Below, one piece after another: positions 18,395 through 24,587 of a stretch of DNA of 64,000 nt. The stretch comes from Stigmatella erecta. GTDB lineage: Bacteria; Myxococcota; Myxococcia; Myxococcales; Myxococcaceae. The position numbers and the translations under genes are program-made. The stretch lies in contig NZ_FOIJ01000009.1 in NCBI RefSeq assembly GCF_900111745.1, positions 124,001 through 188,000 of the forward strand, given 5' to 3'. Numbering within the stretch: the first letter of the stretch is position 1; every line of letters starts with the position of its first letter. Below the pieces are notes generated by a model. It saw only the letters and a program-made list of their open reading frames with translations, searched no databases and had not been told where the DNA came from.

Positions 18395-19105
18395 TCAGAA
18401 ACCTCCGCGCCGCTCCGGGTAGGCCGCGAACACGGCCACCACGGCGGCGATGAAGAGCAGCAGGGGCAGGGCGCGCGCGTAGACGGCCTTGCCCATCTTC
18501 AGCGCCAGGCCGCAGGGCAGGCCGAACAGGACGCCGCCCAGGTGCCCCGCCCAGCTCACCCCCGGAATGAGGCTGATGAGGGCAATCTGCAGCAGCCACA
18601 TGCCCAGCTGCCGCCGCGTGTAGCCCGGGGAGATGGGCAGCAGCGCGCCCAGCCAGCCCAGGATCATGCCCGAGGCGCCCACGGTGGGCTGCTCGAAGTC
18701 GAACAGCAGCGCGAAGGCGGCCGAGCCCACACACGTCACGAGCGACAGCCCCAGGAAGCGCCACGGGCCAATGGCCCGCTCCAGGCTGGGGCCGAGCGTG
18801 AAGGCCGCCGACATGTTGAAGAGCAGGTGGATGGGGCCGCCGTGCTCGAAGGCGTAGGTGATGACGCGCCAGGGCTGGCCGTGCTGGACCAGGGGGCCAT
18901 AGAGGGCGAGCGGCTTGCCCACCCGCTCCAGCCACTCGCCGCCGGGAATCAGCCCCCGGCGCAGCAGGAACCCATCCAGGAAGAACATCACCACCGAGAG
19001 GGCAATGACGGCCGTGCACACCGGCGTCCACCGCCGGGGCGGGGGCTCGGGGGCCGAGGCGGGAGCGGGGCTGGGGGCATCCAGGATGCGGGGCTTGCGC
19101 GCCAT
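18395..19105 (-). CDS. Rhomboid intramembrane serine protease
   Basis: A 236-residue membrane protein with about six hydrophobic helices after a Pro-rich cytoplasmic tail (residues 8-25). The rhomboid dyad is present: Ser145 in GASGMI and His188 in AGHLGG. The oxyanion residues His93 and Asn97 (HLLFNM) are also present. It should cut membrane proteins within or near a transmembrane helix. Its substrate is unknown. The gene lies 6 bp downstream of nadB and 1 bp upstream of the LOG gene, all on the minus strand. Confidence 0.9.
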   Translation of the reverse strand: MARKPRILDAPSPAPASAPEPPPRRWTPVCTAVIALSVVMFFLDGFLLRRGLIPGGEWLERVGKPLALYGPLVQHGQPWRVITYAFEHGGPIHLLFNMSAAFTLGPSLERAIGPWRFLGLSLVTCVGSAAFALLFDFEQPTVGASGMILGWLGALLPISPGYTRRQLGMWLLQIALISLIPGVSWAGHLGGVLFGLPCGLALKMGKAVYARALPLLLFIAAVVAVFAAYPERRGGF

Positions 19106-19111
19106 CGGTCC

Positions 19112-20701
19112 TCAGGGCCCGCGGGAGACCACCGTGTCGCGCATCCCGTGGTGGTCATCCGTGTTGGGGTAGTCGAGCGTGAAGTGCAGGCCGCGGCTCT
19201 CCTTGCGGCGGCTGGCGCAGTCGACGATGAGGTGGGCCACGTCGGCGATATTGCGCAGCTCGATGACGTCCGGCGTCACCTTGAAGCGCCAGTAGTAGTC
19301 GCGGATCTCCTCGCGCAGCAGGTCCAACCGGCGCCGGGCGCGCATCAGCCGCTTGTCCGTGCGGACGATGCCCACGTAGTTCCACATGAGCCGGCGGATC
19401 TCATCCCAGTTGTGGGTGACGACGACGCTCTCGTCCGAGTCCACCGCGCTGCCGGCATCCCACTCGGGGGCCTCCTGGGGCGCGGAGGTGAGGGCGCGCA
19501 CCTCATCGGCGGTGGCCACGGCGGCCCGGTGGCCGAAGACGAGCCCCTCCAGCAGCGAGTTGGAGGCGAGCCGGTTGGCCCCATGCAGCCCCGTGTGGGC
19601 CACCTCGCCCACCGCGTACAGGCCGGGCACCGAGGTGCGGCCGTGCAGATCCGTCACCACGCCGCCACACATGTAATGGGCCGCGGGCACCACGGGGATG
19701 GGCTGCACGGCCATGTCGATGTTGAAGGCCTTGCAGGTGGCGTAGATGTTGGGGAAGCGGTCGGTGAGGAACGCGCGCCCCAGGTGCGTCATGTCCAGGT
19801 GGACGCAGTCATCGCCGGTGCGCTTGAGCTCCGCGTCGATGGCGCGGGCCACCACGTCGCGGGGGGCCAGCGCGCCCATGGGGTGGTAGCGCTCCATGAA
19901 GGTCTGCCCGTTGCGCAGCCGCAGCTTGCCGCCCTCGCCCCGGAGCGCCTCGCTGATGAGGAAGCTCTTGGCCTCCGGGTGGTACAGGCACGTGGGGTGG
20001 AACTGGTAGAACTCCATGTTGGCCACCTGGGCGCCCGCCCGGTAGGCCATGGCCACCCCGTCCCCCGTGGCCACATCCGGGTTGGAGGTGTACAGGTACA
20101 CCTTGCCCGCGCCGCCCGTGGCCAGCACCGTCACCTTGCACAGGAACGTGTCGATGCGGCCGTTCTCGGCGAGCACGTACGCGCCCACGCACCGGCCGGC
20201 CTTCCCCGGGGTGGTGCGCCGGTCGAGGATGAGATCGATCGCCGCGGTGTGCTGCAGGAAGGTGATGTTGGGCTGGGCATCGCACGCGGCGAGCAGGGCG
20301 CGCTGCACCTCGCGGCCGGTGATGTCCCCGGCGTGGATGATGCGCCGGGCGGAGTGGCCGCCCTCGCGCGTCAGATCGAACTCGCCGCTGGAGTGCCGGT
20401 TGAACTCGGCGCCGAACGCGACGAGCTCCTGGATGCGCTGGGGCCCCTCGCGCACCGTGACTTCCACGGCGTCCAGGTGGTTGAGCCCGGCGCCGGCCGC
20501 CAGGGTGTCCTGGACGTGGGCCTCGAAGCTGTCGGTGGGCGCCAGCACGCTGGCGATGCCCCCTTGCGCGTACTGGGTGTTGCTCTCGTAACGTTCACGC
20601 TTGGTCAGCACGGCCACGGAGCCGTGCTGGGCGGCTTGGAGGGCGAAGGAGAGACCTGCGACACCGCCCCCCAGGACGAGGAAGTCGAAGCGCTGGGGCA
20701 T
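19112..20701 (-). CDS. nadB: L-aspartate oxidase
   Basis: A 529-residue FAD enzyme that oxidises L-aspartate to iminoaspartate, the first step of NAD synthesis. The Rossmann FAD motif is at the start (FLVLGGGVAGLSFA). The active-site blocks are TREGGHSARRIIHAGD, EFYQFHPT, HYMCGGVVTDLHGRTS and GLHGANRLASNSLLEGL. Length is normal. The start at 20701 gives MPQRFDFLVLGG; the frame stays open further upstream, but that part runs into the divergent transglycosylase gene and is not conserved in character. nadA is not nearby in this window. Confidence 0.95.
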   Translation of the reverse strand: MPQRFDFLVLGGGVAGLSFALQAAQHGSVAVLTKRERYESNTQYAQGGIASVLAPTDSFEAHVQDTLAAGAGLNHLDAVEVTVREGPQRIQELVAFGAEFNRHSSGEFDLTREGGHSARRIIHAGDITGREVQRALLAACDAQPNITFLQHTAAIDLILDRRTTPGKAGRCVGAYVLAENGRIDTFLCKVTVLATGGAGKVYLYTSNPDVATGDGVAMAYRAGAQVANMEFYQFHPTCLYHPEAKSFLISEALRGEGGKLRLRNGQTFMERYHPMGALAPRDVVARAIDAELKRTGDDCVHLDMTHLGRAFLTDRFPNIYATCKAFNIDMAVQPIPVVPAAHYMCGGVVTDLHGRTSVPGLYAVGEVAHTGLHGANRLASNSLLEGLVFGHRAAVATADEVRALTSAPQEAPEWDAGSAVDSDESVVVTHNWDEIRRLMWNYVGIVRTDKRLMRARRRLDLLREEIRDYYWRFKVTPDVIELRNIADVAHLIVDCASRRKESRGLHFTLDYPNTDDHHGMRDTVVSRGP

Positions 20702-20747
20702 GGGTGCGACCCTTAACGGGTGTAAGTGCCGGAAACAAGGCGTTTTC

Positions 20748-20776
20748 TTGAGGACTTTCTGGCGGAGGTCTAAGGT
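20748..20776 (+). promoter_or_regulatory. Possible sigma-70 promoter for the transglycosylase gene
   Basis: In the 87-bp gap between divergent nadB and the transglycosylase gene, TTGAGG (20748-20753) and TAAGGT (20771-20776) lie 17 bp apart, 12 bp before the start codon. The match to consensus is moderate. The minus-strand promoter of nadB must also lie in this short gap. Confidence 0.35.
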
Positions 20777-20788
20777 TACGGGGCCGCC

Positions 20789-21472
20789 ATGCGCATGCGT
20801 TTCGCCGTCATTCTCTGCGGGTTGCTGCTTCCCCTGGGGGCCTGGGCCTCCGAGGGCATCTACCGCTACGTGGAGAAGGACGGCACCATCATCTATACGA
20901 ACGTGCCGCCGCCGGGGGGCAAGAAGGCCCGCAAGCTCAAGGGCACCTTCACCGAGGCGCCCAAGGCCTCCTCCGCCGTGCGCGGGCGGGCCAGCATCCC
21001 CGAGGAGCTCGAGCCGCACGTCTCCACGGCCTCCCTGCGCTACCGCATCCCCGCGAGCCTGGTGCGCGCCATCATCCAGGCCGAGAGCAACTTCGACGCC
21101 AAAGCCGTGTCCCCCAAGGGCGCCTGTGGGCTGATGCAGCTCATGCCCCAGACGGCCACGGAGATGTACGTGAAGGACATCTTCGACGAGAAGGAGAACA
21201 TCGAGGGCGGGGTGCGCTACCTGCGGGTGCTCGCCAACACCTTCGAGGGGGACATGGTGAAGATGATCGCCGCGTACAACGCGGGGCCGCACGCGGTCCG
21301 CAAGTACGGTGGCAACGTGCCTCCCTACACGGAGACGCAGGAGTACGTGCGCAAGGTCCTGCAGCTCTACCACCACTACAAAGAGCGCGAGCGGCTCGTC
21401 AGCAACGAGCCCCGCGAAGCGAATGCCGATGGCGACGACGCGAGCGGCGGGGCCGGAGACGGATCCCGTTGA
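20789..21472 (+). CDS. Lytic transglycosylase (SLT domain) with DUF4124-like N-terminus
   Basis: A 227-residue exported murein hydrolase that cleaves the MurNAc-GlcNAc bond to leave an anhydro-MurNAc end. The signal peptide ends near AWAS (residue 21). Next is a short DUF4124-like segment, IYRYVEKDGTIIYTNVPP. The SLT domain (about 70-205) has the catalytic Glu99 in IIQAESNFD, GLMQLMPQTA and the AYNAGP motif near residue 155. The C-terminus is polar. Its last 44-50 bases overlap the next gene in another frame. Confidence 0.92.
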   Translation: MRMRFAVILCGLLLPLGAWASEGIYRYVEKDGTIIYTNVPPPGGKKARKLKGTFTEAPKASSAVRGRASIPEELEPHVSTASLRYRIPASLVRAIIQAESNFDAKAVSPKGACGLMQLMPQTATEMYVKDIFDEKENIEGGVRYLRVLANTFEGDMVKMIAAYNAGPHAVRKYGGNVPPYTETQEYVRKVLQLYHHYKERERLVSNEPREANADGDDASGGAGDGSR

Positions 21473-23417
21473 CGACGAGTTCCTGAACCTTCTCTACCGC
21501 GGCGGCGAGCTGCTGGCGGCCGGGAAGCTCACCGAGGCCCAGGGCTACCTCGAGCGGGCCCACCAGATGCAGCCGAAGAACGAGAAGGGGCAGAACCTTC
21601 TCGGGCTGACGTACTTCAAGCTGGGGCTCTTCGACCGGGCGGCGGAAATCTACGAGATGCTGGTGCGGGAGAACCCCGTGGACCCCACGCTGCGGGTCAA
21701 CCTGGGGCTCGTGTACCTGAAGACGAACGCGCTCCAGCGCGCGGTGCGCGAGTTCGAGGTGGCGGTGGACCTCGCGCCGGACCACAAGAAGGCGCACAAC
21801 TACCTGGGGCTGGCGCTGGCCCAGCAGAGCGAGTACGGGCGGGCGCGCGAGCACTTCCTCCTGTCGGGCAGCGATGCCATGGCCGAGAAGATGTCCCGCG
21901 CCATCGCCGGGGAGACGTTCGTCCGGGAGACGCCGGTGCCGCTGGCCCCGGAGCGGGGTTTCCCGGAGCTGGAGCGGCCCGCCGCGGCCAGCCCGCAGGG
22001 CAGCACGCCCCTGGCGGACGCCGCGAGCGAGGAGCTCGACATCGACGTCATCGAGGAGGAGCCCACGCCGCCCGTGGCGCCGCCGCCCCCGAGCCTGGTG
22101 GCCCGGCCGCCCGCGCTCACGCCGCGCCAGGCGCCCCCTCCGCCCCCGGAAGATGACTGGGGGGCGCAGTTCGGGCTCGACGAGGTCCCCGCGCCGCAGA
22201 CCCAGCCCCTGGGCGAGTTCCCGGAGATCGACGCCGAGGCGCTCGCTTCCGAGCAGGCCCCGGAGCAGCCTCCCCTGGAGCTGCCGGTGCTGTCCGCCGA
22301 GGAGCTGGCGCCGCAGGCCGAGGCCGCCCCGGAGGAAGTCCCGGTGGAGGAGGCACCGGTGGCGGAGCCCGCGGCGTCCGCGCCCCCCCTGGGCATGGAG
22401 ATGGGGGCCCTGCCCGAGGAGTCCTCCTGGGCCGAGGCCCTGCCGGGCGGCGAGGAGGTGCCTCAGGAGAGTCCGTTCTCGGAACCGCCGCCGCCTCCTC
22501 CTCCGGAGGCCGCGCCCGAGGTCCCGGTGATGTCCTTGGAGGAGCTCTCCGAGGACGGGATGCCGGTGCTGACCGCGGAGCCCGAGAACGCGGAAGACCT
22601 GGCGGCCATGGCCCAGCACGAGCCGCCCCCCGCGCCGGTGGCCCCGGAGCCGGAAGCCCTGGCGGAGCCCCCTCCCGCGGAGGCAGCCTTCGCGGAGGCC
22701 CCGCCGCCCGAGCCGGTCCCGGACGCCGATGTCGTGGAGGCGCCGGCCGAGGCCTTCGCGCCCCCGGCGGTGCCCACGCCGATGCTGGGCGAGCTGGCGC
22801 CCTTGCTGCCCCTGGCGGATCCAGGTGCGCCGGGCACGTTCACCGTGGGGCCGGAAGGCTGCTCGGTGAAGGTGGCGGGCCAGGTGATGCTCCGGCTGGA
22901 GGGGCTGGTGGCGTTCTCCGGCAAACTCACCTTCCAGCCCGAGACGAAGCGGTTCCGGGGCCGTGCCACGGACAAGCCGTTCGGGGAGGGCGCCGGACAG
23001 ATGGTGCGCGCCAGCGGGCAGGGGGCGCTCTTCGTGGAGCCTGCCGCGCGCCGCTCCTTCGTGGCCATGGATCTGGGGGAGGAGTCCGCCTACTTCCGGG
23101 ACGAGAGCGTCTTCGGCTTCGAGGAGCCGGTGGTGTTCGAGAACGGCCGGGTGCCCTCGGAGGTGGCGCCGGACCTGGACCTGGTGCACCTGCGGGGCAG
23201 CGGGAAGGTGCTGCTGAGCCTCGCGGGGCCGCTGCGGCTGGTGCCGGTGGGGATGCAGAGCCCGGTGTCGGTGCCGCTGACGCACCTGGTGGGCTGGCAG
23301 GGGAACCTGACGCCCCGGGTGGTGGCCCTGCTGCACGGGGGGGCCGGAGAGATCCTCCAGACGGCGGTGGAGCTGAGTGGCGAAGGATTTGCCCTCATCT
23401 GCCTGCCGGTCCGCTAG
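21429..23417 (+). CDS. TPR protein with C-terminal AIM24 domain
   Basis: About 662 residues. The start is uncertain: ATG 21429 or 21423, both inside the end of the transglycosylase gene. The N-terminal 150 residues hold three to four TPRs (KNEKGQNLLGLTYFKLGLFD, DHKKAHNYLGLALAQQ). A long acidic, Pro/Ala/Glu-rich disordered linker covers about 180-450. The last 190 residues look like an AIM24 (DUF124) beta-sandwich: GCSVKVAGQVMLRLEGLVAF, FVAMDLGEESAYFRDESVFG and a closing GEGFALICLPVR. No signal peptide is seen, so the protein is probably cytoplasmic. TPR-AIM24 proteins are common in myxobacteria; the molecular role is not established as far as I know. Confidence 0.82.
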   Translation: MATTRAAGPETDPVDDEFLNLLYRGGELLAAGKLTEAQGYLERAHQMQPKNEKGQNLLGLTYFKLGLFDRAAEIYEMLVRENPVDPTLRVNLGLVYLKTNALQRAVREFEVAVDLAPDHKKAHNYLGLALAQQSEYGRAREHFLLSGSDAMAEKMSRAIAGETFVRETPVPLAPERGFPELERPAAASPQGSTPLADAASEELDIDVIEEEPTPPVAPPPPSLVARPPALTPRQAPPPPPEDDWGAQFGLDEVPAPQTQPLGEFPEIDAEALASEQAPEQPPLELPVLSAEELAPQAEAAPEEVPVEEAPVAEPAASAPPLGMEMGALPEESSWAEALPGGEEVPQESPFSEPPPPPPPEAAPEVPVMSLEELSEDGMPVLTAEPENAEDLAAMAQHEPPPAPVAPEPEALAEPPPAEAAFAEAPPPEPVPDADVVEAPAEAFAPPAVPTPMLGELAPLLPLADPGAPGTFTVGPEGCSVKVAGQVMLRLEGLVAFSGKLTFQPETKRFRGRATDKPFGEGAGQMVRASGQGALFVEPAARRSFVAMDLGEESAYFRDESVFGFEEPVVFENGRVPSEVAPDLDLVHLRGSGKVLLSLAGPLRLVPVGMQSPVSVPLTHLVGWQGNLTPRVVALLHGGAGEILQTAVELSGEGFALICLPVR

Positions 23418-23428
23418 AACCCGCCCCC

Positions 23429-24106
23429 ATGGACCGAGCCACGAGGAAGCAGCGGAAGCGCGAGGAGCGGGCGAGGCGCCGGGCGGCTCGCAAGGAGAGC
23501 GTGCTCATCCAAGAGTTCTGGAACCTGCCCAACATGCTGACGATGGGCCGGATCCTCCTGATTCCGCTGTTCGTGTGGTTCACCTACGACGCGGATCCGT
23601 TCTACTCGCTGATGGCGGGCATGGTGTTCGCCGTGGCCTCCATCACGGACGTGGTGGACGGGTACCTGGCGCGCAAGTGGAACCTCATCACGGTGGTGGG
23701 CAAGTTCATGGACCCGCTGGCCGACAAGCTCATCGCCATGGCGGCGCTGGTGATGATGGTGCGGCTGGGGCGGGTGGCGGCCTGGGTGGTCATCGTGCTG
23801 CTGGCGCGCGAGCTCATCGTCAGTGGGCTGCGCACCATCGCGGCGAGCGAGGGCATGGTCATCGCCGCAGGGCAGGAGGGCAAGTGGAAGACGAGCCTCC
23901 AGCTGGTGGGGATCATTTCACTCTGCGTTCACTATGTTCACCCCTTGGATTTGGGCTTCCAGGTGGTAACGGTGGACTACAACTTGGTGGGCCGGGTGCT
24001 GGTGTACCTGTCGAGCGCGTTCTCGGTGTGGAGCGCGGTGGTGTACTTCCGGGCGTTCTTGGCGATGCTCGCCCGGCGCGGCAAAACCGATGCACAGAAT
24101 GCTTGA
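23429..24106 (+). CDS. pgsA: CDP-diacylglycerol-glycerol-3-phosphate 3-phosphatidyltransferase
   Basis: A 225-residue membrane enzyme that makes phosphatidylglycerol phosphate. The CDP-alcohol phosphotransferase motif D-x2-D-G-x2-A-R-x8-G-x3-D-x3-D is complete (Asp74, Asp77-Gly78, Ala81-Arg82, Gly91, Asp95, Asp99). Residues 1-24 are a very basic tail (RKQRKREERARRRAARK). About five hydrophobic helices follow. It starts 11 bp after the AIM24 gene, so the two are probably co-transcribed. The motif is shared by related phospholipid synthases, but length and sequence fit PgsA best. Confidence 0.9.
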   Translation: MDRATRKQRKREERARRRAARKESVLIQEFWNLPNMLTMGRILLIPLFVWFTYDADPFYSLMAGMVFAVASITDVVDGYLARKWNLITVVGKFMDPLADKLIAMAALVMMVRLGRVAAWVVIVLLARELIVSGLRTIAASEGMVIAAGQEGKWKTSLQLVGIISLCVHYVHPLDLGFQVVTVDYNLVGRVLVYLSSAFSVWSAVVYFRAFLAMLARRGKTDAQNA

Positions 24107-24176
24107 CGGGCCAGATGCGGGTCGGTATACCCCGCCTCGCTTCGACGGCGCGGAAACGCGGTGGCGGGCAGCACAT

Positions 24177-24251
24177 GCGGGAATAGCTCAGCGGTAGAGC
24201 ATCGCCTTGCCAAGGCGAGGGTCGAGGGTTCAAATCCCTTTTCCCGCTCCA
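24177..24251 (+). tRNA. tRNA-Gly (anticodon GCC)
   Basis: A complete cloverleaf. Acceptor stem GCGGGAA (24177-24183) pairs with TTCCCGC (24241-24247); D arm GCTC/GAGC; anticodon stem TCGCC/GGCGA with loop TTGCCAA, anticodon GCC; T arm GAGGG TTCAAAT CCCTT; discriminator T; and encoded CCA (24249-24251). It reads glycine codons GGC and GGU. It sits exactly at the left edge of the PKS/NRPS region. Confidence 0.97.
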
Positions 24252-24253
24252 TG

Positions 24254-24281
24254 AAGCCCAGGTAACCCCTGGGCTTTTTTA
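24254..24281 (+). terminator. Intrinsic terminator after tRNA-Gly
   Basis: A 9-bp perfect stem, AAGCCCAGG (24254-24262) with CCTGGGCTT (24268-24276) and loop TAACC, is followed by an unbroken T run to 24281. It should end the pgsA/tRNA transcript and insulate it from the biosynthetic operon. Confidence 0.9.
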
Positions 24282-24370
24282 TTTTCTGCCCTCCTGGTGT
24301 CCCGCGGGCGCCGGCTGCTTGAGCACATCCAGGTGCTCGCGCCGAATTCACGGCCTGATGGGTCGGTTGC

Positions 24371-24404
24371 AAACCGCGCAAACGCCAGACCCCTGGCGTG
24401 GTTT
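24371..24404. promoter_or_regulatory. Nested inverted repeat, possible operator
   Basis: CGCCAG (24383-24388) and CTGGCG (24393-24398) form a perfect 6-bp palindrome with a 4-bp centre. An outer pair, AAACC (24371-24375) and GGTTT (24400-24404), extends it imperfectly. It abuts the possible -35 box at 24402. A dimeric repressor or activator could bind here; no regulator gene lies in the window. Confidence 0.35.
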
Positions 24405-24431
24405 ACATCTCTTTCTCGCGAATTGTAGCCT
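24402..24431 (+). promoter_or_regulatory. Possible promoter of the PKS/NRPS operon
   Basis: TTTACA (24402-24407) is a good -35 box; the best -10 box at 18-bp spacing is TAGCCT (24426-24431), a weak match. It would give a leader of about 150 nt before the ATG at 24588. It is the only reasonable sigma-70-like pair I found in the gap. Confidence 0.3.
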
Positions 24432-24577
24432 ATCCGACGTTTGTTGCTCTTGGTGGGCCGGTCTCTCTTTTCAGGCCGTTCCCCAGACGCCTCGGCCCGG
24501 CTCTGTCCACATCAGGACGCAGGCGACGGCGTGGCAGCTTTTTTCGGCGCCCCGCAGGTGGCCGCGCTCTCGTGCAG

Positions 24578-24585
24578 AGGAGAGG
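24578..24585 (+). promoter_or_regulatory. Ribosome binding site that fixes the start of the first PKS gene
   Basis: AGGAGAGG lies 2 bp (5 bp from its AGGAG core) before ATG 24588. The open frame extends to 24441 with no such site, which is why 24588 is preferred. Confidence 0.75.
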
Positions 24586-24587
24586 TG

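Larger units (their letters stand above)
24282..24587. other. Leader region of the PKS/NRPS operon, no gene seen
   Basis: This is 306 bp between the terminator and the first PKS gene. It is visibly richer in A and T than its surroundings, mainly 24340-24460. It holds a palindrome (24383-24398), a possible promoter (24402-24431) and a strong ribosome site (24578-24585). Open frames that cross it, including an in-frame extension of the first PKS gene back to 24441, have no conserved character and no ribosome site. Confidence 0.6.

Noticed and set aside
24441-24587. N-terminal extension of the first PKS gene
   Set aside because: It is in frame but has no ribosome site and no conserved residues; the site at 24578 supports the ATG at 24588.
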